In this document: positions 22,331 through 34,179 of the stretch, one piece after another
Layout of the letters: each line of letters begins with the position of its first letter
Numbering within the stretch: position 1 is the stretch's first letter
From: Dryococelus australis
Lineage: Eukaryota; Arthropoda; Insecta; Phasmatodea; Phasmatidae
DNA length: 64,000 nt
Reading direction: 5' to 3'
Assembly: GCA_029891345.1 (NCBI GenBank)
Contig: CM057009.1
Span: 305,227,166-305,291,165 of the forward strand
Notes under the pieces: model-generated
Told to the model about the DNA's origin: nothing
Seen by the model: the letters and a program-made list of their open reading frames with translations, nothing else
Databases searched by the model: none
Translations under genes and position numbers: made by a program

Positions 22331-22690
22331 ACATTTATGACATTGTGAAAGCATATAACTTTCTTTTGAATCATCATAATCAATAATTTTCATGAAATCT
22401 GTTTATGACATTTTACTCACTGTAGCTGCCAACATTAATTTCACATTTTGGTGCTGTAGGCACATATATAGAGAATGTGTGCCACTGGTACCAGCTAGCA
22501 TGCAACAACTGGGCCTTAATGAAGCAAACTTTCAAAATCCTATCTTTATACATGGATGAGTTTCTTTGAATTTCAAGTAAACTTAATTTGGATTAAAGAG
22601 TGCTAGATATTTTTGTTCGTCTTCGCTCCACTTGGAGATCTGACTGTTACATTAGCCTTCAGGGGTGTTAACACTCCAAAAATTAATCAT

Positions 22691-24440
22691 TTTATATTTG
22701 TATCAAATATTGTTCACCTCGTACACATTGTATGTGATGACATTTTCCTCAAATAAAAAAAATTACTTTTTATAGTTTTTGAATAATTTGATGTCGAATA
22801 CCAAATTCCTCTGTTTTGTTGCAGCTATTATAACAATTTCTAAGTTGTACAGATAAAAAATTTACAAAATAAACTAATCCTATGGGCTACGTTGTGAAAC
22901 ATATGTGAATCACTAGTTAACAAACCATACACAGTAGAACCTCATTAATACAAATCTGAAGCAACCAAAATCTGGCTACTTTGTAATAACGAGGTTTGTT
23001 CGCTCAAAGCTGCAAATTTTTTTTATGTTGGTACAAGCCCAAAAACCTAAAAATAGGAATTTATATACAAAATTTAGCTTTAATAACAAACGAAGTCGCT
23101 CTCATTTTAACTTTACTCAGGAAAAAATTTACTTTAAGAATTGTTTAATATCATATTGATTAATTCTTCAATAAAATCAACTCTTCCATTACATAAAGAA
23201 ACAAAAAATATTCCCATAAAGATTTTTTACTTTTACACATTTTCTGTTGTCCATTACATACTAAGGTTTTTTGTTTAAGAAATTTTCTATTTTAGTTTAA
23301 ACTGTTTTTGCACTATAGTAGAACTTGACAACAGAATACAATTGATCAAATGCGTAAAAACAACACATAAATGCAAGAATAATTACTTTAAATAAACTTA
23401 AAATTCAAGTCTGCATAACACATGAATGTTTACTATGCACACATACAGGATGTTTCCACAGGTTAAATACATCAGATATTTTCATCCATGTATGCACAAA
23501 GAGTACAGTCACAATAGAGCCAATCACTATCAATATTAGTGCTCACAAGTTGTTCACATTGTAACTGAGCACATACAGTTGTGATCACAGTCTCGCACAC
23601 AGCAGTAGTTTCTAATGTGTAACACAGTGCAGTGCTTTCACCGTATCTATGATGAATACTAAAATTCATTTTTACACTGTCAAGCTATTGTATTGAACTA
23701 TCTGAGAGATTAAGAAAAACTGTGGTTACTGTAGCAAAAGTTTATTTCCTAAAAAAAGTATCCTGTCTGAAGTGCATGTACCAGAATGCATATTGTTTTG
23801 TTGGAAAAAAATTTCTCATTAACGTGGTTAAATTGCTTCCTGGAAGACTGAAGAAGTGGCACTATCAGAAATGTATTGTTAAATGTGGAGGTTAATTATA
23901 CTGAACTGTTAAGATAATCAAAGTTGGTTACTGTAGCTTTAATGTATTTGTATTAAACATACAGAGTTTGAGGCTAATAATTACGTGAGACATAAAAAAA
24001 TACTTTGTTATACGTATTATCCATATTTTGTTTAAAACAGCTTTTACACTAGGAAATTGCATACCACATGTTCAAGGGACCACAAAATCACTTTGCTATA
24101 ATAAGTTCTTTACAATAACCAAACTTTTACTAACCAACTAGGTTCCACTGTATATATACAAAAGAATTTTTAATATAAAGATATTTTTGTATTTTTTAAT
24201 GTATGACCTGTTATTTGGTGACTACACATATGTCAAGCAGTAGCCCATGACATTAGTTTATGCTGTAAATTTTTTCATCTGCACAATTTAGTATTTGTTG
24301 TAATGGCTGCAACAAAGCTGAAAAATTTTGTATTTGACATCAAATTATTCAAAAAATATAAAGTGTAAAAATTTTTATTTGAGAAAAACGTCTTCACATA
24401 CAATGCATACGAGTTGAGCAATGTTTGGTACAAATACATA
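22691..24440. mobile_element. Fold-back element with about 240-bp arms, split by a Tigger MITE
   Basis: The left arm 22691-22930 is the reverse complement of 24195-24440 over its whole length; for example ATAATTTGATGTCGAATACC on the left corresponds to GGTATTCGACATCAAATTAT-like sequence at about 24330. A 1,219-bp MITE sits at the centre. Without it the fold-back is about 530 bp, nearly all inverted repeat. No coding. It interrupts the long-TIR transposon. Confidence 0.75.
22932..24150. mobile_element. Tigger/pogo-type MITE, 1,219 bp
   Basis: The left end CAGTAGAACCTCATTAATAC and the right end, read inward, CAGTGGAACCTAGTTGGTTA share the CAGTNGAACCT terminus of Tigger/pogo elements, with TA after the right end (24151-24152). 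The interior contains GTGATTTTGTGGTCCC near the right end, also usual in this group. No CENP-B-like ORF is left. It lies at the centre of the fold-back element. Confidence 0.75.
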
Positions 24441-24449
24441 TAAAATAAC

Positions 24450-26311
24450 TATGATTACCCTTGCCCGCATTGCTAGGCATCTATTTATTATTCTACGTAC
24501 ATAATTAACAATACCATTAATAGGTTTTTTACAATATATATTTATCAAAAAATTTCAAATTTATGTTTTAAAAGTAGTTAATTTTTTTTTCCCATAACCA
24601 CAACTTAAAGTAAGAAAATTAATTTTAACTTATTAATTTAAATAGCAAGTGCCTGCACTTCAGTTCATTATTATTTTTCATAGGTTTTATTAAATTTACA
24701 TTAACAGTACAGGGGAGTATAATCCTCAAATTAACTTTTTTTTTCCTAAATAAGAAATATAGACCTCTTATTCCAGAGTTTTTTTCGTAGCTTTTATTAA
24801 ATTTACGTTAACTTGTTAGAGCTTATCTATGTACTATGTTTATTGTTTTATTATTTTCTGGTTGCAAAATATATTGGTTTTCTGGAGTTTTGGCTCTTAG
24901 ATAACCCGACATATAATTGGCCACGAGAAAAACATCTCTTGCTCAATTCTATTTCCACATATTTGAAAGTCTGTTCCTGGGACTTTTTTATTGTAAGAGT
25001 AAATTATACCTTCACTGGAAACTGCAACCGCTTGAAAGGAATAGGCAGATCTGTTGGGATCATAGGGATGCATAGAATATGCACTAGCTGTCCAGCGGCA
25101 GGCCCAGTTAATATTATTGCTTCAATTATGCTGTTCCGTAAATCTTTTATAGTAGCATTATTGAGATACCAATCTTTAATTTTAGGTTGTGTGGCAGCAG
25201 GTCAGAAGGATTTAGTGAATTTAAACATCCTTGAGGGTAGTGCACACTGTCCTCGATGTCGGTAACGGTATCAATGTATTTGTAATGTTTAACTTGGCCG
25301 GGAACTTCTTGTAATATCATTGTATTTATTTCATTAACTGTATTGTTCCTGGGAGCTACTATTGCCCCCTTAAATAGAGCCAATGATAGTCTCTTTGCAA
25401 TAAATTTCTTAGATCAGAATATATTGCCTCTATAAGTTGCACTAAATTATGGACTGCGATCCAATCCAGCATCAAGTTTGATTTCAGCGCTACCACCATT
25501 TGTGCTTAGAAAAGGGAATTTTTCTTCTCTAAACTTGCAATTGATGTGGAATACCTTTATCATTGTTTTCGCGTAAGTGGGCTCTCATGTTAGTATGCAA
25601 ATTAAGTGTTTGAACTGAACCTCATAACGGAGATGATTTTAGATATGCTTTTACAATGTCTGCATCTGTTCCATTTGCTATGACAGGAAGTGTTTGGCAA
25701 AAATCACCAGCAAAAACAAAAGTATTATTTAGTATGTCTTAATAACAATTAATTGTTAAGCTAATGCTCAAACAATAGAAGATCTCTTGTTTACAAAATA
25801 AACTTTAAATAATCACAAAATTATTAACAAAACCATTAGCTGGGCATGAATTTATTATTTAGAAATTTTTTTTTTAATATAAACTTTTAAAATTAAGTGT
25901 AAAAATTAACAATTCTTGCTAAACCATAATACAGGTATGGCAAAAATATAATTTAGTAGCTAATTAAATTCTCTACAAAAAATTATGTACATTTAATTAT
26001 TTAGCCGTAATTATAAGTTAAAATAAAAAAATAATTTCAACATTATTTAAAATGAATTGATTTGAACATTTCATTCGTGAATCTATAGTTTTGAATATGA
26101 ATGTACATAATAAAATTGTAATTTAATGGTTTTATGTTTATTTAAATTTTTTGTATTTAAAATTTCCCCTAGTGTCATAACGTCATGATATATAGCTTAT
26201 GTTCATCCAGAAGGTCCAGGCTACTTACCAGTGAAACAATGTTTTAAATCTGTTTAGTAGTTTCAGAGATTACGATTAACAAACTTTACCTCTTTATTAT
26301 ATTAGTGTAGA
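24450..26311 (-). mobile_element. Helitron with helicase remnant, about 1.86 kb
   Basis: The minus-strand 5' end reads TCTACACTAATATAATAAAG starting at 26311, preceded by A (insertion A/T). This start is shared by many arthropod Helitrons. The 3' end is near 24450, just after a hairpin-capable ATGCCTAGCAATGCGGGCA; the last bases are less certain. A Pif1-type helicase C-terminal part is encoded at 25745-24826. The Rep endonuclease and helicase N-terminal part are missing, so this is a deletion derivative. It separates the two halves of the long-TIR transposon. Confidence 0.82.
24826..25745 (-). pseudogene. Helitron Pif1-like helicase, C-terminal part
   Basis: Minus-strand motifs in order: FVFAGDFCQTLPVIANGTDA (GDxxQ, helicase motif III), NMRAHLRENND, GAIVAPRNNTVNEINTMIL, a YKYIDTVTDIEDSVHYP...LNSLNPSDLLPHNLKLKIG stretch (the 25383-25147 open frame), IILTGPAAGQLVHI, PFKRLQFPVKV, TIKKSQEQTF and GQLYVGLSRAKTPENQYI (helicase motifs V/VI). 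This is the signature of Helitron-encoded Pif1 helicases, which unwind DNA during rolling-circle transposition. Walker A/B motifs are not present, and several stops and frame changes occur. Confidence 0.93.
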
Positions 26312-26394
26312 TCGATTTTTTGAGGTCCAGTACCATTAAACCAGGCATGATTATGCTTACATCATCACTCTTGTAAAAAATCTGTTTACATCTA

Positions 26395-27430
26395 TTATGG
26401 TTTCATTACTTAGGCAATTGCCACTTTTTTTGTTATCAAGATTTGGAAGCACATCATGTTTTACCTTTAAAGTTCTCGTATTTTGTACTAAATATTCACT
26501 GCACTTATGCAGCTTTGGTTTTAGAAATGCTCCAGCATTTTGGCACCAAACTTACAATTTTTTAGTATTTCTCATCAAATGTGCTAGCATGTGTGAATTT
26601 CTCCTTTAACTATTTTATTATTCAAGGTAACTTAAATTGTTATTTGGAGTAATTTCTTCACGGTTTGTGGCATTGTTTCTTCTAATTTTACATGATAGGT
26701 TATCACTTTTTTGCTCCATTCTTTGTCTTCTTTTACACTGAGGAAACCTTTGTAATTTAATAAGAGATTCATCCAGAGCAGCACATGCGTGGTTAACCGA
26801 TTCTACAATTACCATAGTTGTTGTGTTCTTCTCCATCAAACTCTAATTCTATGGGTTTATTCAACTTTGAAAACAGCGTTCACATACAGCCTTACTAGGT
26901 ATGAGTTTGAGATGTTCATGTTTAGCAGACAGTTGCATAGCGATTTCCCTCTGGGATTTCAAAATAATTATATTCACAGATATTTACAACTTCATCCACA
27001 ACTGTTGTAAGTCTAATTAATGTTTTTACATCACTTATGTCACTTTCAATTATTAACTCTGATTATCTAGAGTAAACAACTTTATGGCACTTGTATTTAA
27101 CAAAACAGCCAACAGAACACTCCATTTTCACTTAAATTGAATACAAAACATGCCACAAGGACATGCGATGAAAGCTGAAGCTCCAGACAGGATTCCTTTA
27201 ATCGTGTGCTTATCTGCATGATGCAATTTCGTAACACAGTTACATCATCTTCAGACTTTCGGACATAACAGAGTGGTTACCATTACATATAATAACATGA
27301 CTTAAAACGTATTGTGAATATTGCCTTTGATTTTTTGGAAGTTAAACTGTCTACAGTTTTTAAATTTCAGTACAGTAGGTAAAAGTTTATTTATTTTTGT
27401 TTTTTAATGTGGGTGCAAAATTGTGACTGT
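26395..27430 (-). pseudogene. Probable N-terminal coding part of long-TIR transposon A
   Basis: The part 26960-27430 matches copy B at 54167-54560. Minus-strand pieces include ECSVGCFVK, SELIIESDISD and TTVVDEVVNIC, and further on a basic KLQRF...RRQRMEQK segment (26839-26618). The pieces are in one order with the C-terminal half at 21390-22330, interrupted by the Helitron and fold-back. No domain identified; assignment rests on position and on the match to copy B. Confidence 0.45.
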
Positions 27431-27490
27431 TTGAATCTTTTTACATTGCACTGTCCAAACAGTGTATTAGCACTTAGTAGCCCTTGTAGT

Positions 27491-28094
27491 ATTGCATTTA
27501 TATACATTTATAGTTTTTATATTTATTTTTCAGGTTCTCTTTTGTAAAATTTCACTGTTTATTTTGTTACTGAGTGTATTTTATCCAAATTTTTCCTTTC
27601 ATGACACAGTTTGGAAGTAAAGGGCTTTATCAGTTTTAATGTGAGGCTGTAGTAAGAATGTTGTCTGTATTGCATGGCACTTTTGGTTCCTAGTGTCAGA
27701 GCAAGGTGACGAAACTTTTGAAATTTAACTTTTTTCTTGATTCCCATGCCATCAGCACTTTTGCAGTTTCCATGCAGTAGCGTGCGGTCATGAACAGCCA
27801 ATAGGAGGCTAGCCCGGCCATTTTTTTTTTTTTTTTTTTTTTTTTGCCAAAGAGTGGGGGTTAGCTGCACCGAGGTGCATGTGGGTAATGCAGTTCCAGT
27901 TCCAGATGCAAGAATTAAGTACGTAAGTAATTTCTACAATCAGCATCATCGTCGTTGTCGTCAGTTTTCTTCGTCATCAACAGATACGTGCTACAACAGC
28001 CACCGCGTCGTTCCCACCAAGAAAGGTTTAATTTGTAATTAAAATTTTGTGATTTTTTGTTCCGGTTTTTCCATTTGTAAATTTTTTATTGTAC
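27491..28094. other. Leader/LTR zone of gypsy copy 3?; poly(T) tract
   Basis: Contains a run of about 24 T (27822-27845) and a mildly GC-rich stretch up to the ATG at 28095. A gypsy 5' LTR would be expected here but I see no primer-binding site or clear LTR end. Confidence 0.3.
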
Positions 28095-28831
28095 ATGAAC
28101 AACATAGAAGGCGAGGGTGAGAGAGTAAACCTGCCAAGCGACAGCGAGGAATTTCACGGATTTGATAATGTAAATGTAGAACATAATTTAACTAACTTAA
28201 CTGTTTCTGTTGTAGAATCTAATTTAGCTGGTCAGTGTGTTGCAACACTAGAGGGTCGTTTAACCAATACTGATCTTTAAAATGCAGAAGAGAGTTCAGC
28301 AAATGTAGAGGTTAGGTCGGGAGAGCAGGAGAAACAGAGTTCATTAGACAAAAATTGGCTGTTACCGACATTGAACAAAATTTTTGCTAAACATGACACA
28401 AAATTTTCAAATAAATTTGGTGAACAGAACACTAAATTTTCACATAAATTTGACAAACAGAAACAGGAATTCCAACAAATATATGTAAATTGGATGGACA
28501 GGAGACTAAATCCCAGGAATTAGTAAGTAAATTTGAACAAAAAACTGAAATATCCAGCAAAGTTGATGAATTGAAAAGTGAATTTAATAGTAGATTTCAG
28601 AAATTTGATGAGAAATTCGATTCATGTATAAAGGAGTTTGAACAATCAAAAACAGAAGTAAACAGTGTACAAAGTGCTGTAGAAAGCAACACTAAGGGTC
28701 TGTCAGAATTTAAAGTAAAAATTAACTATAAATTAAATGAGGTTAGGTTAGACTGCACCAATAAATTGAATCAGATTGAAAACAGGGTAAATGACATTTC
28801 ACAAGCCGTTGCGTTAAGCAAAAGTGTAGTA
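28095..28831 (+). pseudogene. gypsy copy 3 gag, N-terminal coiled-coil part
   Basis: The frame starts at ATG 28095 with an acidic leader (MNNIEGEGERVNLPSDSEEF), has a stop at 28278, continues in the same frame to about 28485, then shifts into the 28490 frame. That part is a heptad-rich, Lys/Glu-rich helix (FDEKFDSCIKEFEQSK; LNQIENRVNDISQAV), consistent with a long gag coiled coil. The ORF then runs into the inserted element. Confidence 0.75.
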
Positions 28832-28946
28832 TTGTCAATTTCATATAAGTGTTCTCAAATTTGACAGTTCTAGGAAAATAGTGCTAATGGCATCTGGGTG
28901 GCTATGTATCCTTCCGACATAGCTGAACTGTCATTGAAGGTGACTC

Positions 28947-29035
28947 TGTTTGCAAACAAACACCATGTGACTGCCAGTATTTGTAAACAAACACATATGA
29001 CTGCCGGTTTTTGTAAACAAACTGCATGTGCCTCC
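28947..29035 (+). repeat. Three diverged tandem units of about 30 bp
   Basis: Each unit has the form TTTGTAAACAAACxxxATGTGACTGCC. The local ORF reads them as ANKHH/CKQTH/CKQTA repeats. Near the left end of the 4.2-kb element. Confidence 0.8.
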
Positions 29036-29221
29036 TCCCAAAAGACTTTTAGAAGCTGTGAAGGGCTGTTCAAACAGTAGCAGGTTGGCAACCATCCCAT
29101 TTTTTTTAGTGTATTAATATTTTATGAAAATGACTAACAGCCCATGTAATAAGTCTATAAATTTTTTTACCTTGCAAGAAATTTGAAACCAGGAACAAAA
29201 ATGAAATTATATTTTTACTGT

Positions 29222-30045
29222 CAAATGAATAACATATTTTACTGTTTTTTAATATACAATACTCAAAATATATAAATGACAACTAATGTTTTCACACTTA
29301 CCTGAGGAAAGTTGTTGTTAACATAAAAATTTAGCATAGTTTCCATGGGATATAATTTGTTTGAAGACTTATCCTGTTCATGAAGGCAGATAATACTGCT
29401 GTTTTTCGCATATTTGGTAATGCGTCCATGTTCTCGCATAAGAAGATGAAGTTAAAACTCGGTGATCAGATTTGGTTGTATCGGAAGTTAGTTGGTACTA
29501 CTGGTGATATGCATATTCTTGGTCATGCGGAACTGTATTTTAATCCATAGTAAATGTCTTTTGCCATAATTGTGATATGTTTTGTCATTGTTGTTTGCCA
29601 TTATATGATTATGTGATACCTAATTACTATGGGTAATTATTAGGGATGTAAGGATTCATTTCTCATAATATGCTACAGGTCGTATATGTTGTAAGAATTA
29701 CATATGCTTCATACAGATATACCTGCTATTACAGACATACTTGCTAGTACAGACACACCTGCCAATCACCTTGCACCTAACGATACATAAAGAATGATAC
29801 ACACATTTGTGATTGACAGTTGAAAGTGACATAACAGTTCTTGAAGGGAACTCATTAGGAAGAATACAGCCTTGTGCTGTATTGTGGTTGTAGTTTGAGG
29901 TTTGATTTTGACTGTCCAATGAATAAAAGATATTTTACTGTTTTTGTATACACACTGAATATGTTAACAACTACTAATCTTGTCACACTTACCTGAAGTA
30001 AGTTTGTGTAAACATAAGAATTTAGCATGGTTTCCATGAACACTA
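29222..30045 (+). repeat. Direct repeat pair of about 135 bp (29222-29350 and 29905-30045)
   Basis: Both copies contain ATATTTTACTGTTTTT..., CACACTTACCTGA[A/G], and GAATTTAGCATGGTTTCCAT-like sequence. They are spaced about 690 bp apart, in the same orientation. They could be LTR-like ends of a small insertion or subterminal repeats of the host element. Confidence 0.7.
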
Positions 30046-30055
30046 AATACCAAGA

Positions 30056-30114
30056 CCCCCCCCCCCCCCCCTAGGAATGCACAAATTCTAAAAAATCCCC
30101 CCCCCCCCCCCCCC
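30056..30114 (+). repeat. Two C homopolymers (16 and 18 bp)
   Basis: C-runs at 30056-30071 and 30097-30114, separated by 25 bp of ordinary sequence. Confidence 0.93.
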
Positions 30115-32960
30115 TGCTCAAACCTTTTCAAAGACCGTATACTTTTTTACACACAGACTATGCCTACTATTGCATGAAAAGTACATAATTCAGCTTTGTG
30201 GTATGATATGACAACAAACTCTGTACAGCCTGATACTTTTATGGTGGTTATAATTATCAGGATGTTAAAGTATGTAGGTAGCCAAAATAATATTTAAGCA
30301 AATGTTACTTAATTTCAGTCATTTTAATAACTCTCATTCTCATTTAGCAACTCAAATATTGCACGTCTACATACAAAATACTTAAATAACTTTTCTCAAA
30401 TACCTACATGTTCAGATTGTCATGCTATGAATAAAAACTTATTTCTGACTTACTCAGTGTTGATATTTACACTGAAGTTCAGTCGCACAACCTCCCTCCT
30501 CAAAATTGTGAATACAGCCATAGGCTTGTTCTCGGGTACCTAACGAAAAACTGTATTTCAGTTCAGAGATGTTAAAAAGCGCTCTAGAGAAGCAGATGTG
30601 ACCTACAGCAACAGTATATCAAACGAACATGTTACTTACACACTAAAAAGATGCTCCACCTACCCAAGATTGAAGACATCATAAAGTTAATTTTCCTTAG
30701 CTATAAATTTTGGAATGTGTCAGTTCCTGCTGATGCATGACACACTTCTTTATGATGTTGGAGCACTTTTGTTGGGTGCTTAAATTGAAAGAATTTTGTT
30801 GACAAGCATGTTGTAATTTACTTGATATCAAAACGTCTTTTTAATGTAAATCCTGTTTATGTGAATTATTCTTCTGTTACTCTTAAAATATTCTTAACAA
30901 CATATGTTAAAAACATGTAAGCACTTTTAATTTGCAAAACAAAAATGCTCAAAATGTTTATGAAAGACTCCAACATTGAAACCTACATGCCATTATGTTA
31001 CTTTCAAACACAGCCTTTAAAACAGGAAAATCCTTTAAATTTATTTGCTAACAAGTATCCTACCATAACAAATGTCATATATTTCAAATTGACAAATTTC
31101 ATATATGTTCCAAAAATAATAATACTAGTGATACAACTTACAAGTTTGTATTGCCAGTAAGCTTTACATTTTGAAACCCTCTAGAACCAGCGTTTTAGAG
31201 TTTCAATCAATAATAACACAGAGAAATGTTCATAGCAATGAAATGTGGGTCCAATTAGGGTATCATCTTTATTTTATTTCGAGGGAAAAAGAAAAAAGTG
31301 AGCAGAGAGAGAAAGGTGAAATGGGGGGGCTTTAGTTTATTGTTTTTCGTGAGACTGGATTATTGTGATGTTCTTATGATGCCGGAATCACATAGCCCCA
31401 ATGCGCACAACACGACGGCCAACAGCCAATGAAATACAAGATAGATTGTCGTAAGCCAGACAGATTCTGTAGTCTGACTAGCAATTTTGGATTAGAAATG
31501 ATTTCTATTCTTCGTTGTGTAGTGCGGCACATTGCACAGAATGTACAACATTGCAAAATGAAATTGTATTGCAAGCTTTCCCTACAATGGTAAACACGCA
31601 GGTCCAAAGAAAAATAAATTGGAAATTACTGTATCTAACTCTTAAAAATAATAATTTAACTTCCGTATGCATTAGCGATCCCAATTTCTCACCATTATGT
31701 ATTAGTAATTTCCCTCTTGTTCACCGCCTTTGAGACTAACATAGCCTATCAGCATCTTTTAAATAGTTGGGTTAAATGCAGAGAGTGTGGTGTCGGTTGT
31801 GCTTTAAATTCAAGTAGTCACATTGAAATGTGTCGTGGTTGCGTTTTTGGTCGTGTCGTGCTGTGTTGGTCTGGGCTATGTGGCTCTAGCATGAGTGTGT
31901 GGCATTTTGTGTTGCATATTGTTTTGATGGAGCAGTAGAAAATTTTGCTCGTATGGAAATAACATTTAAATTATTTAACTTCGAAATTTATAACTTTAAT
32001 GATAATACAAAACGTGATACATACATCTCTATTTGTATTCGTACAGATGCAATAATATATGCACACACACACTTTGACCGAAGTTAACCTTACACTAGAA
32101 TTTATGATGTAGACAAACAAATATTATTCACTCATTACAAAAGTGTGGAAAGTGCTGCATTTTTCAGGACACGTGCATTTCAATAATTATATTAACTGTT
32201 TACAAATACATTTACAAAAAACGCAAACTTACTGTTGTAACCTCTTGAACACATGTTTTTCTATGGCAATTCTTGTGAGTTTACTTCACTAAAATCACGT
32301 TTGTTCGTCACTAGCATTAAATAATTTATTTGCGAAATCATTCAGTAAAATCAACATTGCGCATGTTTCCTTATACAAACAAATGTAAACTTATATTTGT
32401 GTCATTTCATTGTGGAAGGCGGTAAGGAAAATGGCAGAATGAGCAGTTTTAACAATGTACCAATTATAATTGCATTTCACTCAACAAAACGCACTACAAT
32501 GGTACCTACAACCAACTATGTTTGGAAAAAAAAAAAAAATTAACTATCGAGTAAATACTCCGACAACACCAATACGATATTCATATAATAAACACAATGA
32601 GAAAAAGTGCACGCACAACTGCCTTCACTGGGCTGGATACATAAACATGGTGAGCCATTTGCTGGAAACGTATACTGTTTGTATGTGTCGATGTACTCTG
32701 TCATAAATGCTGAACATGTTTTTAATCCCATTACTAATAGCCAAGAAAATTTAATACTGCTTTAGAAACATAATTTAAACCATAAATGTTGTAAGTGTAA
32801 CTAAGATTTTAAATTACAACTTTTAGTTCTGAGTACTATTTTCTTCCAAAGGCATCATCAAAATAGCCAAACTAACAACATGGATCTCACAGCAGTTCAT
32901 CAGCTGATACAATACTGTAGGAGCGAGAGAATTCACTGTTTACATAGTATTTAGGTTGGT
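30115..32960. other. Interior of the 4.2-kb element, no gene recognised
   Basis: AT-rich, with ORFs below 80 codons on both strands and no motif I know. No second inverted repeat found. Confidence 0.4.
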
Positions 32961-33004
32961 CGCATTGTCTGTCGAATTTGAGACCACTTATATGAAATGG
33001 ACAA

Positions 33005-33960
33005 TAATACAATGTCAAGACAATGTGGCAAAAGTAGTTGAAAACTGTAAGGAATAAGAAGCAGACGTACATACAGTTAAAGTAGCACAACAAAAAGTCA
33101 AAGTATTTGTATCTGTCCAGGGGGGTAAAACAGTTGAAAACCGTAAGGAACTGGAAAAAGTCTGGGTAAAAGTAAATGAACAGACTCGAGAAGTCTCACA
33201 AAACCTACTGCATATACAACAGGCCGAACAAACACTGGCGGAAAATGTTGAGAAAATTTTCCAGGAAAGTCCTGCCATAGGACAACATTTATAGAACATT
33301 AGGGAAGAGGTATTAAATATAGGGCAAGAATGTAGGCAGCAGTGTGAGGATAGAATCAGTCAGCTGAGGAGGTGAGATGGCTCTGCTTTTAAAGGGGGGA
33401 AATTTGTATTAACCTTAGATGAAGTCACGTCATTTGAAAAAGCTGTACCAAAGTTTTTTTGGAGATAATAGGGGACCTAATCCCATTCTATTTATCAGTA
33501 AATGTCAGAGAATTTTTAAGTCATTAGGGGGGTCAGAAGAACAGCAGGTACAGCTGTTTGTAAACAAATTAAATGCAGGGGCTGCCAAATGGGCATTGTG
33601 GAAGGAGTCGGAATGGAAAAATTTTGCAGATGCCAAAGCTGCTTTCCTACTAAAATACTGGGGCATCCATGTGCAGGATGACTTCCTACAATATCTATTC
33701 ACAGGAAACTTGAGATGTGAATGATTCAATGGCCACATATGTGCATGTGCAGGGTTTGTACTTGCAGTCCAAGTACCTAGAAGATAAAATGACAGATGAT
33801 AGGTTCATTTGGCATCTCATACGTAATTTTAACTGGCATATCCAAGATTGTATGCTAGGTATGAGGGCTAAAACCATTGAGGAAGTGGTAGCCTTGTTGG
33901 AGACCCTCGATAGAAGGTAGGAGAGGGAAGAAGTTTTAAAGGGCAGGAGACAGGAACTGC
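33005..33960 (+). pseudogene. gypsy copy 3 gag, capsid part
   Basis: Coiled coil continues (RKELEKVWVKVNEQTREVS; LHIQQAEQTLAENVEKIF), followed after frame changes by a capsid-like block (PILFISKCQRIFKSLG; WALWKESEWKNFADAKAAF, 33470-33660) and YLEDKMTDDRFIWHLIRNF, HIQDCML, ALLETLDRR (33780-33920). This layout is usual in gypsy gag proteins. Stops at about 33053, 33292 and 33375. A Gln-rich tail ends near 33985 and no CCHC knuckle is seen. Confidence 0.82.
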
Positions 33961-34179
33961 AACAAAGCCAACAGCAGAGGCCCAATTAAAATGCTTAAGG
34001 ACGGGGTATTATTCATAGGATACCTCCCTCACTCTATCATATATAATGATGAGTGTAGAGTAATCAGGACAAATTGGGAGCAGAATTTAAGTGATCAAAA
34101 TGTAAGAAAAATTCAGAACTTTAATCTGAAGGTGAAATGTTATTGGAAGAAAATTGAACTGACGTTCTAGTTCAGGGAA

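Larger units (their letters stand above)
18535..27490 (-). mobile_element. Long-TIR DNA transposon, copy A (with nested insertions)
   Basis: The left terminal arm (18535-18621 and 20101 to about 20785) matches, inverted, the right arm of copy B (54629-55361) and directly the left arm of B. The outer end reads GGTCATTCCTTATGAAA here and GGGTGATTCCATGTGAAA in B. Internal sequence 20786-21720 matches B 53381-54090, and 26960-27490 matches B 54167-54628. Between these blocks A has transposase-like coding on the minus strand plus three insertions (fold-back, Tigger MITE, Helitron); a hAT splits its left arm. Without insertions the element would be near 3.9 kb. Its right arm is missing: similarity to B stops just at the arm boundary. 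Confidence 0.82.
28832..33004. mobile_element. 4,173-bp TIR element inserted in gypsy gag
   Basis: The left end TTGTCAATTTCATATAAGTG continues to ...TTCTCAAATTTGACAG; the right end inverted is TTGTCCATTTCATATAAGTG...TCTCAAATTCGACAG (about 36 bp, few mismatches). TA lies at both borders (28830-28831; 33005-33006), and excision restores the gag frame. The TIR and TA duplication fit the Tc1/mariner class, but 4.2 kb is long for it and I recognise no transposase. Inside are a tandem repeat, a 135-bp direct repeat pair and two C-runs, so it may itself contain insertions. Confidence 0.85.

Noticed and set aside
27559..27870. 103-codon minus-strand ORF with a Lys run
   Set aside because: The Lys run is the poly(T) tract; the rest has no recognisable motif.
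28947..29035. CRISPR-like array
   Set aside because: Only three diverged units in a eukaryotic transposon, with no spacer structure.
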